Origin: Engelhardtia mirabilis
GTDB taxonomy: Bacteria; Planctomycetota; UBA1135; GCA-002686595
Assembly (NCBI RefSeq): GCF_007748095.1
Contig: NZ_CP036287.1
Span: 310,001-374,000 of the forward strand
DNA length: 64,000 nt
Reading direction: 5' to 3'
Below, piece by piece: positions 1 through 8,082 of this stretch. Under the pieces are notes generated by a model. The model was not told the origin of the DNA. It saw only the letters and a list, made by a program, of their open reading frames with translations, and did no database searches. The position numbers were made by a program, and so were the translations under genes. How positions within the stretch are numbered: position 1 is the first letter of the stretch; the number at the start of each line of letters is the position of its first letter.

Positions 1-1047
1 GCTGCCGGCGGCGAAGAGCAGCACGGCCAGGTCCGCGGTGGTCGGCCCGGCCCGCTCGATCCGCAGGGCGCCGGGGCCCGCACCCTCGCCGGGCGATGAG
101 AGCAGCTCGATGCCGACCGTCGTGTCCCGCGGAGCCAGGTGCACATCGAACCAGGCCGCCGCGTGCCCGATCCCGAAGCCCGGTCCGCCGTGCCCGCCGT
201 CGGGGATCGCCACGAGCTCCCAATCGAGGCCGTGCACCTCGCGCGCCGTACGCCACAGGTGCTCGGACTGGTCGAAGGGCACCGAGTTGTCGGCGGTGCC
301 GTGGATCAGCTTGAAGGGCGGATCGTCGCGGGACAGCAACTGCGTCGGGTCGGCTGTCAACGTCAACTCGGGGGCGGCTTGGATCGGCGCGCCGATCAAC
401 TTGCTCTCCGGCGAATCGAACAGGTCGTGGTCGATCATCGACGGCAGCATCGACATCCGCAGGAAGTCGGTGGGGCCGTAGTAGTCGGCCACCGCCTGCA
501 CGCGACTCGACTCGCCCAGGTGATCGCCGACCGTGCCCTCCACGTCGACGCTGACGCCGCCGACCCCGAGGGTGTCCACGCCCCCGCTGGTGCCGAGAAA
601 GGCCGCCAAGTGCCCGCCGGCCGAGGACCCCGACGCGCCGAACCGATCGGGGTCGAGGCCGTAGGTCGCCGCATTCGCGCGCAGCCAACGCACCGCCGCC
701 TTGCAGTCGTGCATCTGCGCCGGCCAGGGCGCAATCCCACTGACGCGGTAGTCGATGCTCGCCACCGCGTAGCCGGCCAGCACCAACGGCGCCGCCGTGC
801 TCGGGAACTTCGAGCCCCCGGCCCAACCGCCCCCGTGGATCCAGATCACCGTCGGCAGGGGCCCGCTCGGGCTCGGCGGCAGGTAGAGGTCCAACTTCAG
901 ATCCAACTGCGCGCCGCCGACGCCGGGAACGGTGGCGTAGACCAGATCGGAGTGGGTCGGCCCGAGCTGCGTGCGCGCCGTCGTGGGTGAAGACGTGCAG
1001 CAGACGAGCGCGAGCGCGGCGACGAGGCCGCGAGGGGAAGAGTGCAT
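1..1047 (-). CDS. Secreted alpha/beta hydrolase (carboxylesterase/lipase-like), 3' end outside window
   Basis: Exported esterase-type hydrolase; the substrate cannot be told. The frame opens at ATG 1047 and stays open to base 1, giving 349 residues with no stop, so the C-terminus is missing. Residues 1-24 form a signal peptide (basic start, LVAALALVCC core). The fold is shown by an oxyanion-hole motif WIHGGGW, a nucleophile elbow GASGSSAGG, and a late acid and histidine (TADNSVPFDQ; PDGGHGG). After the catalytic histidine about 50 further residues look like a beta-rich C-terminal extension (EGAGPGALRIERAG), longer than plain BD-FAE-type esterases. It has no same-strand neighbour in the window; the formate dehydrogenase operon diverges from it. 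Confidence 0.85.
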   Translation of the reverse strand, partial: MHSSPRGLVAALALVCCTSSPTTARTQLGPTHSDLVYATVPGVGGAQLDLKLDLYLPPSPSGPLPTVIWIHGGGWAGGSKFPSTAAPLVLAGYAVASIDYRVSGIAPWPAQMHDCKAAVRWLRANAATYGLDPDRFGASGSSAGGHLAAFLGTSGGVDTLGVGGVSVDVEGTVGDHLGESSRVQAVADYYGPTDFLRMSMLPSMIDHDLFDSPESKLIGAPIQAAPELTLTADPTQLLSRDDPPFKLIHGTADNSVPFDQSEHLWRTAREVHGLDWELVAIPDGGHGGPGFGIGHAAAWFDVHLAPRDTTVGIELLSSPGEGAGPGALRIERAGPTTADLAVLLFAAGS

Positions 1048-1642
1048 GGGGAAGAGGGATCGAGGACTTCGTGGAGCGGGCGTCGGCAACATCAACGGGT
1101 CCGCGCCCGCCGGGTTCCGCGTCAAGTCGTGGCTAGGACTTCGAGGCCCCTTGTCGTGCCCCGCGGCCAGACCTCCGGCAACCCCATTCGACGTCGGGCG
1201 GGAGCTGGCCCTGAGCGGTCTCAGGATCCGGTAGCAATCCCCGCGGCCCACCGACCTCGAAGCGGACACCCGCTGACCGCCTGTCTTCGCGCGCCGGCTC
1301 GTGCTCGACGCCTCTGCGGACGGTCACGGGGATCTCTCGCAGCTCGACGGCAACCTGGACCGTGCACCCGGACCGCGGCCTCGGACCGGACCCCACTCTG
1401 CGCGGAGGGTCGGGATGCGCGGGCGATCAGGACGGCCTCGCGCCCTGGGCGATCGCGGCTCGAGATCGCTCCAACTGATCGTGTCGCCCCCGTCGATCGG
1501 CGCGAGCGATTGTTCCTCGGTCCCGTTCGCGATCCCGCGCGCGACGCTCGGAGGCCGAGCATCCGGTCACGCGGCCCCGCGCCGCCCCCCGGGCAGCGCC
1601 GCCCCTGTCCACCCGCAGGCCCCCGCGGTACCTTCTTCCCCC
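1048..1642. other. Intergenic region between divergent genes, no gene recognised
   Basis: This 595-base stretch separates the minus-strand hydrolase from the plus-strand formate dehydrogenase operon. Open frames cross it, but their translations are arginine- and proline-rich with no recognisable motif, typical of non-coding GC-rich DNA. It must hold the promoters of both transcripts, but I cannot point to a convincing -35/-10 pair. Confidence 0.5.
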
Positions 1643-3307
1643 GTGTCCACCGACCAAGATCTCGTCGCACGCTGGGCCGTGGAGCCGGCCCCGCTGCTGC
1701 CCCTCCTGCACGCCTTCCACAACCGCGACGGCTACCTCTCCGAGGCGGCCCTGCGCGCGGTGTCCGAGGGGCTGCGGATCCCCCTGGCGGACCTCTACGG
1801 GACGGTGACCTTCTACCACCACTTCGCGCGCGAAGAGGGCGGGCACAGCCGGCCGCGGGTGTGCGACGGGCCGATCTGCAAGCTGCGCGGCTCCGACGAG
1901 TTGATGGCCGAGCTGGACGGCGCCACGCCGATGCCCTGCGCCGGGCGCTGCGACGATCCGATCCCGGTGCTGGTCGAGAACCGCTACCTGGCCGGGCGGC
2001 CCGGCGCGAAGTTGCGCGAGACCCCGGCACCCATGCCGGACGACAACCCGGGCGAGCTCGAGGAGTGCTGCTTCGCAGGCATCCGCGAGGACGGCCGCGC
2101 GACGCTGATGGGCTACTGCTCCGACGGCGGCTACGGGGCCCTGACCCGCGCGGTGCGCGAGGGCTCGCCTGCGGGTGTGATCGAGGTGGTCGAGGCCAGT
2201 GGCCTGGCCGGGCGCGGCGGCGCCGGCTTCCCCACCGGGCGCAAGTGGCGCGCGGTGGCCGAGGCGCCGGGGGGACCCAAGACGATCGTCTGCAACGCCG
2301 ACGAGGGCGAGCCGGGCTGCTTCAAGGATCGAGTCCTGATGGACTACGACCCCCACGCGGTGATCGAGGGCATGGCCCTGGCGGCCTTCGCCACCGGCGC
2401 GACGCGCGGCTTCATCTACCTGCGCTACGAGTACCCGCACACCGAGCGCATCCTCGAGGACGCCATCCTCGACGCGCGCGACGCGGGGCTCCTGGGCCAG
2501 CGCATTCTCGGCAGCGACTTCAGCTTCGAGCTGTACGTGCGCCGCGGGGCGGGGGCCTACATCTGCGGCGAGGAGACCTCGCTGCTCAACAGCCTGGAGG
2601 GCAAGCACCCCTTCCCGCGCAACAAGCCGCCCTACCCGGTGACCCACGGCTTCGAGGACCTGCCCACGGTCGTCAACAACGTCGAGACCCTGGCGTCGGT
2701 GCCGCCGATCCTGGCCAAGGGCGCCGACTGGTACCGCGGCCTGGGCCTGGGCGACCACGCGGGCACCAAGATCATCAGCCTGTCGGGCGACGTGCAGCGG
2801 CCGGGCAACTACGAGGTGCCGATCGGTCTGCCGCTCGACACGTTGCTGAACGACTGGGCCGGCGGGCCGCTCGAGGGGCGCACCTTTCAGGCGGTGACCA
2901 TGGCCGGCCTGTCCGGCGGGTTCCTCGGCAAGTTCGACGACGTGACCCTCGACGAGCCCTGCCTGCGCGCGCGCGGCTCGTTCCTCGGCGCCGGCGGGAT
3001 CATGGTCTTCGACGACCGTCGCGACATGGTTGACCTGGCGCGCCAAGCCATGGCCTTCTTCGCCCACGAGTCCTGCGGCAAGTGCTTCCCCTGCCGCATC
3101 GGCACCCAGCGCCTGACCGAGCGCCTGGCCGGCGAGGCCGGGCCCGCGGACGCCGACGAGTGGAAGCGCGAGGTAGCCGACATCGGCACCACCATGGCCG
3201 CGGTCAGCGCCTGCGGCCTCGGCATCGCCGCCCCCCTGATCACCCAGAGTCTGTTGCGCGACTTCCCCGATGCGGTCGACGCGAACCTGGAGGCCCGCAA
3301 GTCATGA
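1643..3307 (+). CDS. NAD-dependent formate dehydrogenase, NuoE-NuoF fused (FdsB/FdhB-like) NADH-binding subunit
   Basis: Electron-transfer subunit that passes electrons from the catalytic subunit to NAD+; cytoplasmic. The N-terminal part is a thioredoxin-fold [2Fe-2S] domain with Cys74, Cys79, Cys99 and Cys103 (CDGPIC, MPCAGRC). The rest is a NuoF-type flavoprotein: GRGGAGFPTGRKW at 190-202 (nucleotide site), CNADEGEPGCFKDR (FMN site), GAYICGEETSLL, and a [4Fe-4S] site ESCGKCFPC (Cys478, 481, 484) with a fourth Cys near 524 (SACGLG). GTG 1643 is chosen as start because homology begins there; the open frame upstream is not protein-like. Length 554 aa. It overlaps the alpha subunit by ATGA, so the two are translationally coupled. 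Complex I or NAD-hydrogenase subunits share this architecture; the neighbour decides for formate dehydrogenase. Confidence 0.9.
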   Translation: MSTDQDLVARWAVEPAPLLPLLHAFHNRDGYLSEAALRAVSEGLRIPLADLYGTVTFYHHFAREEGGHSRPRVCDGPICKLRGSDELMAELDGATPMPCAGRCDDPIPVLVENRYLAGRPGAKLRETPAPMPDDNPGELEECCFAGIREDGRATLMGYCSDGGYGALTRAVREGSPAGVIEVVEASGLAGRGGAGFPTGRKWRAVAEAPGGPKTIVCNADEGEPGCFKDRVLMDYDPHAVIEGMALAAFATGATRGFIYLRYEYPHTERILEDAILDARDAGLLGQRILGSDFSFELYVRRGAGAYICGEETSLLNSLEGKHPFPRNKPPYPVTHGFEDLPTVVNNVETLASVPPILAKGADWYRGLGLGDHAGTKIISLSGDVQRPGNYEVPIGLPLDTLLNDWAGGPLEGRTFQAVTMAGLSGGFLGKFDDVTLDEPCLRARGSFLGAGGIMVFDDRRDMVDLARQAMAFFAHESCGKCFPCRIGTQRLTERLAGEAGPADADEWKREVADIGTTMAAVSACGLGIAAPLITQSLLRDFPDAVDANLEARKS

Positions 3308-6009
3308 GCACGATCACCATCGACGGCCAGAGCGTCCCCTTCGAGGACGGCGAGACGATCTACGAGGTCTCGCGCCGGTTGGAGCGCGACGTCCCGACCC
3401 TGTGCTACGACGACCGGCTGGAGGCCTTCGGGGCCTGCCGCCTGTGCGTGGTCGAGCTCGAGGGCGCGCGCAACCCGGTGGCCTCCTGCACCACCATGGC
3501 CGCGGACGGCATGGTCGTGCGCACGGCGACCGAAGCCATCGAGCGCCACCGCAAGACCCTGATGGACCTGGTCGTGTCCGAGAACCCCAAGGGCGCGCGG
3601 ATCGACCCCCTGCGCGGCCTGGCCAGCCAGGAGCTCGCGCACCTCGCCGTGCGCTACGAGTCGGACGGCTCGCGCTTCGTCGGCAAGCAGTCGGGGACCT
3701 CGCGGCCCGACGACACGAACCCGATGATCCTGCGCGACTACGACAACTGCATCAGTTGCTACCGCTGCGTGCGGGTCTGCGCCGAGCGCGAGGGCGACTA
3801 CGCGATCAGCGTGGCGAACCGCGGCTTCGAGACCCAGATCACGACCGAGTTCGCGGGGCTGCTCGAGGACTCCGACTGCACCTTCTGCGGCCAGTGCGTG
3901 CAGACCTGCCCGACCGGCGCCCTGGGCGACCTGCGCTCGATGGAGGCCCAGGACCAGCCCGGCGAGTTTGAGAAGACGCGCTCGATCTGCCCCTACTGCG
4001 GCGTCGGTTGCAGCGTCGACATCCTGACCAAGAACGAGAAGATCGTCGGCGTGCAGCCGGCCATGGACGGCCCCGCGAACCTGGGCGCCCTGTGCGTCAA
4101 GGGGCAGTTCGGCTGGGACTGGGTCGACTCCGACGAGCGCCTGACCCAGCCCCTGGTCCGCAAGGACGGCAAGCTCGTCCCGGCCTCCTGGGAAGAGGCC
4201 TGGGAGCGCGCCGCCAAGGGCTTCAAGAGCGTCGTCGAGAAGCACGGCCGCCACGCGGTCTACGCCGTGGCCTCGGGCCGCGCGCCCCACGAATCGGCTT
4301 ACAGCGTTCAGAAGTTCGTGCGCTACGGCTTCGGCACCAACTACGTGGATAACTGTAGCCGTGCCTGACACGCTCCCACGGTAGCCGGTCTGGCTGCCAC
4401 CCTCGGTCGTGGTGCGATGAGCAACCCGCTCGTCGACATGGAGAAGCCCGACGTCATCTTCTGCATCGGTACGAACATGACGGAGACGCATCCCGTGGCG
4501 GCGACGCGTCTGAAGACGGCGATCCGCAACGGCGCCACGCTGATCTGCGCCGACCCGCGCAAGATCCCCCTGGCGCGCATGGCGGACCTGCACCTGCCCC
4601 TGCGGGTCGGATCCGACGTGGCGCTCCTCGGCGCCATGGCTCACGTGATCGTGCGCGACGGCCTGACCGACGAGGCCTTCATCGCCGAGCGCACCGAGGG
4701 CTACGACGCGTTGGTCAAGCACCTCGAGACGATGACGCCCGAGTGGGCCGAGGGCATCTGCGGCGTGCCCGCCGCCGACATCGAGCGCGCGGCGCACCTC
4801 TACGCGGGGGCCGAGCGCGGCGCGATCTACTACACCCTCGGCATCACCGAGCACATCTGCGGCGTGGACAACGTCCAGAGCCTCTCGAACCTGGTGCTCT
4901 TGACCGGGAACATCGGGCGCGAGGGCACGGGCATCAACCCGATGCGCGGCCAGAACAACATCCAGGGCGCCGGCGACGCGGGGGCCCTGCCCAACAACTA
5001 CCCGGGCTTCCAGCCGGTCACCAACCCGGCCAACCAAGCGAAGTTCGCCCAGGCCTGGGGCCGCGAGGTCGACCTCGAGCTGGGCATCACCAAGGTGCGC
5101 GCCCTGGAGCAGTGCGGCGAGTCGATCTTCGCCATGCTGATCTGCGGCGAGAACACGGTGGTCTCCGACCCCGACCGCGCCCACTGCGAGCACGCCCTCG
5201 ACGCCCTCGAGCACCTGGTCGTGATCGACATGTTCCTGACCGAGACGGCCGAGCGCGCCGACGTGGTCTTCCCCGCCGCCGGCTGGGGCGAGGTCGACGG
5301 CGTCTTCACCAACACCGAGCGCCGCGTCCAGCGCGTGCGCAAGGCGGTCGAGCCCCCCGGCTCGGCCAAGCCCGACTGGGAGATCATCGCCGGCATCGCG
5401 CGGGCCATGGGCCTGGGCGACGGCTTCCCCTACCAGTCGGCCAAGGACGTGTTCAACGAGCTGTGCCAGCTCTCCACGACCTATGCCGGCCTCGACTGGG
5501 ACCGCATCGACAAGGGCGAGTACCACTGGCCGGTGCCCGACCGCGAGCACCCCGGCACGCCGATCCTGCACCTGGGCGAGTTCCCCCGCGGCCGCGGCCT
5601 GTTCGTCACGCCCGGCTACCGCGACCCGGCCGAGACGGTCAGCGACGACTACCCGATCTGGCTCACCACCGGCCGCCGCCTCGCGCACTACCACACGCGC
5701 ACCATGACCGGCCGCGCCAAGGGACCGGACTGGCTGGTGCCCGAGGAGCTGCTCGAAGTCCACCCCGACGACGTCCAGCGCCTGAGCCTGGTCGACGGCG
5801 GCGTGGCCCTGATGAAGAGCCCCCGCGGCGAGGTCCTGATCAAGGTCAAGGCCACCGACCAGTCCCCGCGCGGAACGGTCTTCTGCTCCTTCAGCTTCGG
5901 CGACGTGCGCGTCAACGACCTGACCGGCGCCGGCTACGACCCGATCACCGACACGGCCGAGCTGAAGGTCTGCCCGGTGAGCGTCGAGCCGGCGGGCGCG
6001 CGGGTCTGA
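3304..6009 (+). CDS. fdhA: Formate dehydrogenase alpha subunit, selenocysteine-containing (Mo/W-bis-MGD)
   Basis: Catalytic subunit oxidising formate to CO2. It is one gene of 901 aa that reads through UGA 4366-4368 as Sec355; plain translation splits it into a 354-residue N-terminal piece and an apparently separate downstream frame. The N-terminal NuoG-like part carries a [2Fe-2S] site (Cys34, 45, 48, 62) and two ferredoxin [4Fe-4S] sites (Cys149/152/155/159 and 192/195/198/202). The molybdopterin oxidoreductase domain follows, with its own cluster (Cys229, 232, 236, 264). The active-site context is DNCSRA-U-HAPTVAGLA, matching the DxCxRxUHxPTVAGL signature of selenoprotein formate dehydrogenases. 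The C-terminal MGD-binding domain has TTGRRLAHYHTRTMTG and a PRG.V turn. The start overlaps the preceding stop. No fdhD, selA/B/C or molybdenum-cofactor gene is in the window. Confidence 0.93.
4366..4368 (+). other. Selenocysteine UGA codon in fdhA
   Basis: This in-frame TGA sits exactly where formate dehydrogenases have Cys or Sec. The flanking codons encode DNCSRA before it and HAPTVAGLAATLG after it, and the same frame stays open to 6009. The sequence from the codon, TGACACG, also matches the start of the E. coli fdhF Sec site as I recall it. Confidence 0.92.
4380..4398 (+). promoter_or_regulatory. Bacterial SECIS element (SelB-binding hairpin) of fdhA
   Basis: Twelve bases after the UGA lies a 7-bp stem, GGTAGCC (4380-4386) with GGCTGCC (4392-4398). 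It has one G-U pair and encloses the 5-nt loop GGTCT (4387-4391). The loop matches the GGUCU apical loop of E. coli fdhF SECIS at the same distance. A lower, bulged stem can form between 4371-4379 and 4409-4416. The element is inside coding sequence and also encodes part of TVAGLAA. Confidence 0.9.
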
Positions 6010-6090
6010 CGCGGCGAGAGCCAGTCGCACGACAAAGCCCGCCGGTTCCGAATCGGTTGGGCCTCGGTCGGCCCCGCGGCGTACGGGACA

Positions 6091-7272
6091 CTAGGAAGCG
6101 GCGTCCGGGAACAGAGGCTCGTCCGCCGCCAGCGTCTCGAGCGGGACGACATCCACGCGATCATCGATCGGGTAGCGCTTGCGACCGGGGTAGACGACCG
6201 CAACCCGCTCGAGCGCGAGGTCGGCGATCGCGATCCGAATGGACTTGGTCATCGTCGGCGCGTCGGCGCGCTTGCACTCGACCCCGAGAAGTCGCGACCC
6301 GCGTCGCAGAACGAGGTCGATCTCCGCACCCTGGTGTGTCGCCCAGAACCACGCGTCGTCATGCGGCACTCGGGCCAGGATCTGCTCGATCGCGAAGCCC
6401 TCCCAAGACGCGCCCAGCTTCGGGTGTTCGAGCAGTGCCATCTCCGAATCGAGCCCCAAGAGGGTGTGGAGTAGTCCGCTGTCACGGACGTAGACCTTCG
6501 GCGACTTGACCTGGCGCTTCTTCAAGTTGGCATGCCACGGCTGGAGCTGTCGGACCACGAGCGCGTCGGTCAGCAGGTCGAGGTAGCGCCTGCACGTGGC
6601 CTCGCTCACGCCCAGCGCACGCGCGGGTTCGGCGGCATTCCAGGTCTGGCCGTGGTAGTGCGCGACCATGGTCCAGAAGCGACGCAGGGCGGTCGACGGC
6701 ACACGTACACCCCAGTCCGGGAGGTCGCGCTCCAGGAGCGTCCGCACGAACTGGCGCCGCCACTGGGCGCTATCCTCCTCAGTCGCCGCGAGGAAAGAAC
6801 GCGGGAATCCGCCGCGTAACCAGAGCGGCCGCTGACTCTTCGGGCCCACCTCATTCAGGTCGAAGCCGCCAAGCTCTACATGCTCCGCACGACCGGCGAG
6901 GCTCTCCGAGCTCTGGCGCAAGAGCGCGCCCGACGCGCTGCCGAGGATCAGAAAGCGTGCCTCGGATCCGCGGCGATCCGCCAGCACCCGCAGGGCGGGG
7001 AAGAGGTCCGGACGGCGCTGGACCTCGTCGATGACCACCAGGCCCTCGAGCGGCCGCAGCGCGGTCATGGGCTCGTCAAGTCGTGCCAAGGAGACCGGGT
7101 CCTCGAGGTCGAAGTAGTTGACGGAATCGGGATCGGCGAACTCCCGGGCTAGAGTCGTCTTTCCGGACTGCCTGGGGCCGGTGAGTACGGTGACCGGACT
7201 CCGTCTCAGCGCCTCTTCGACCGAGCCTCGAGCCCGGGAGCGGGGGATCTGCATCGCGGCCGTGTCTACCAT
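6091..7272 (-). CDS. AAA-family ATPase with C-terminal DUF4143 domain
   Basis: Protein of 393 aa. The N-terminal P-loop ATPase has Walker A GPRQSGKTT near residue 33 and Walker B LVVIDEVQ, followed by an arginine-rich sensor region (LGSASGALLRQS). The C-terminal DUF4143 part contains a winged-helix-like stretch (ALGVSEATCRRYLDLL) and a nuclease-like core GAEIDLVLRR..LLGVECK, reminiscent of the PD-(D/E)XK fold. The family is widespread but functionally undefined; defence or toxin-antitoxin roles have been suggested for relatives. ATG 7272 is used; ATG 7254 is a possible alternative. It is a single gene convergent with fdhA, and its start codon lies inside a 10-bp inverted repeat. Confidence 0.88.
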   Translation of the reverse strand: MVDTAAMQIPRSRARGSVEEALRRSPVTVLTGPRQSGKTTLAREFADPDSVNYFDLEDPVSLARLDEPMTALRPLEGLVVIDEVQRRPDLFPALRVLADRRGSEARFLILGSASGALLRQSSESLAGRAEHVELGGFDLNEVGPKSQRPLWLRGGFPRSFLAATEEDSAQWRRQFVRTLLERDLPDWGVRVPSTALRRFWTMVAHYHGQTWNAAEPARALGVSEATCRRYLDLLTDALVVRQLQPWHANLKKRQVKSPKVYVRDSGLLHTLLGLDSEMALLEHPKLGASWEGFAIEQILARVPHDDAWFWATHQGAEIDLVLRRGSRLLGVECKRADAPTMTKSIRIAIADLALERVAVVYPGRKRYPIDDRVDVVPLETLAADEPLFPDAAS

Positions 7273-7305
7273 GAAAATACTTCATGCCGTGAGGGATTTT
7301 CATGG
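7269..7305. promoter_or_regulatory. Inverted repeat over the start of the DUF4143 ATPase gene (candidate operator)
   Basis: CCATGAAAAT (7269-7278) and ATTTTCATGG (7296-7305) are exact reverse complements separated by 17 bases. The left arm includes the minus-strand start codon (7272-7270). The block is AT-rich in a 70 percent GC genome. A dimeric regulator bound here would block translation or transcription initiation; binding by the ATPase itself is only a guess. Confidence 0.5.
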
Positions 7306-7478
7306 ATGGATTGGCCCTGGCTAGGCCCAGGGCCGTCCGGCATCGTCAGGATGACCTGCCGGAGCCGCGCCGGAATCAGCCCATCCCGGGGGGGCCCCGA
7401 CCCGTGCCACGGTCGAATGGTCGAGGTCTACGCGTGCGCGTAGGTCGCGACGCCCCTCGACACAGGCTAGTTCCCGCC

Positions 7479-8051
7479 ATGCCCACCGACCCCTTCGCCC
7501 ACGACCGCTACACGATCCGCCGCAAGCTGCTCAAGCTCTTCGGCGCTGGCTTCTACGTGCTCGACGTTCGCGGCGACGTGGTCGCCTACTCCGAACAGAG
7601 GGCTTTCCGGCTGAAGGAGGACATCCGTGTCTTCGCAGGCGAGGCCCAGTCCGAGCCGTTGCTGCGGATCAGGGCGCGGCAGGTGATCGACTTCGCCGCC
7701 TGTTACGACGTGGTCGACGAGCGCGACGGCAGGGTGGTCGGCGCGGCGCGGCGCCGGGGGTTGTCGTCGATCGTGCGGGACTCCTGGGAGCTGCTCGACG
7801 CCGAGGGAGGGCTGGTCGCGCGGTTGCAAGAGGACTCCCTGGGCATGGCCCTCTTGCGGCGGTTGCTGGTCAACCTGGTGCCCCAACGCTTCACCCTCGG
7901 CGAGGGCCCCGGCGCCGTCCAGTTGACCCAGCGCTTCAACCCGTTCGTCTACAAGCTCGAGGTCGCGATCCCGTCCTCGTCGACCATCGACCGCCGCCTC
8001 GTGCTGGCCCTGGCGATCCTGATCGCGGCGATCGAGGGCCGCCAGGACTGA
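7479..8051 (+). CDS. LURP-one-related / tubby C-terminal-like protein
   Basis: Predicted 190-aa protein resembling the LURP-one/scramblase-like fold: repeated beta hairpins with YTIRRKLLKLFGAGFYVLD at the start, then alternating strands (DVVAYSEQ, YDVVDERDGRVVGAARRRG, WELLDAEGGLVARLQED) and a C-terminal hydrophobic helix (RLVLALAILIAAIEG) that closes the barrel in this family. No signal peptide is visible, so it is probably cytoplasmic or membrane-associated. Bacterial members have no settled function. ATG 7479 is chosen because the similarity begins there. The next gene starts 31 bases downstream on the same strand, so the two may be co-transcribed. Confidence 0.65.
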   Translation: MPTDPFAHDRYTIRRKLLKLFGAGFYVLDVRGDVVAYSEQRAFRLKEDIRVFAGEAQSEPLLRIRARQVIDFAACYDVVDERDGRVVGAARRRGLSSIVRDSWELLDAEGGLVARLQEDSLGMALLRRLLVNLVPQRFTLGEGPGAVQLTQRFNPFVYKLEVAIPSSSTIDRRLVLALAILIAAIEGRQD

Positions 8052-8082
8052 CCGGGCCCTTGCCGACGACGAGAGAGCACGG

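Noticed and set aside
4366..4416. Reading 3304..4368 and 4417..6009 as two genes, or fdhA as a nonsense-mutated pseudogene
   Set aside because: The frame is the same on both sides, the active-site sequence is intact except for U, and a matching SECIS hairpin follows, so read-through as Sec is far more likely.
2887..6030. Very long minus-strand open frame antisense to fdhA
   Set aside because: It is a shadow of the GC-rich coding strand: low-complexity composition (Val, Ala, Arg, Asp, His repeats), no motif, and it covers a well-supported gene.
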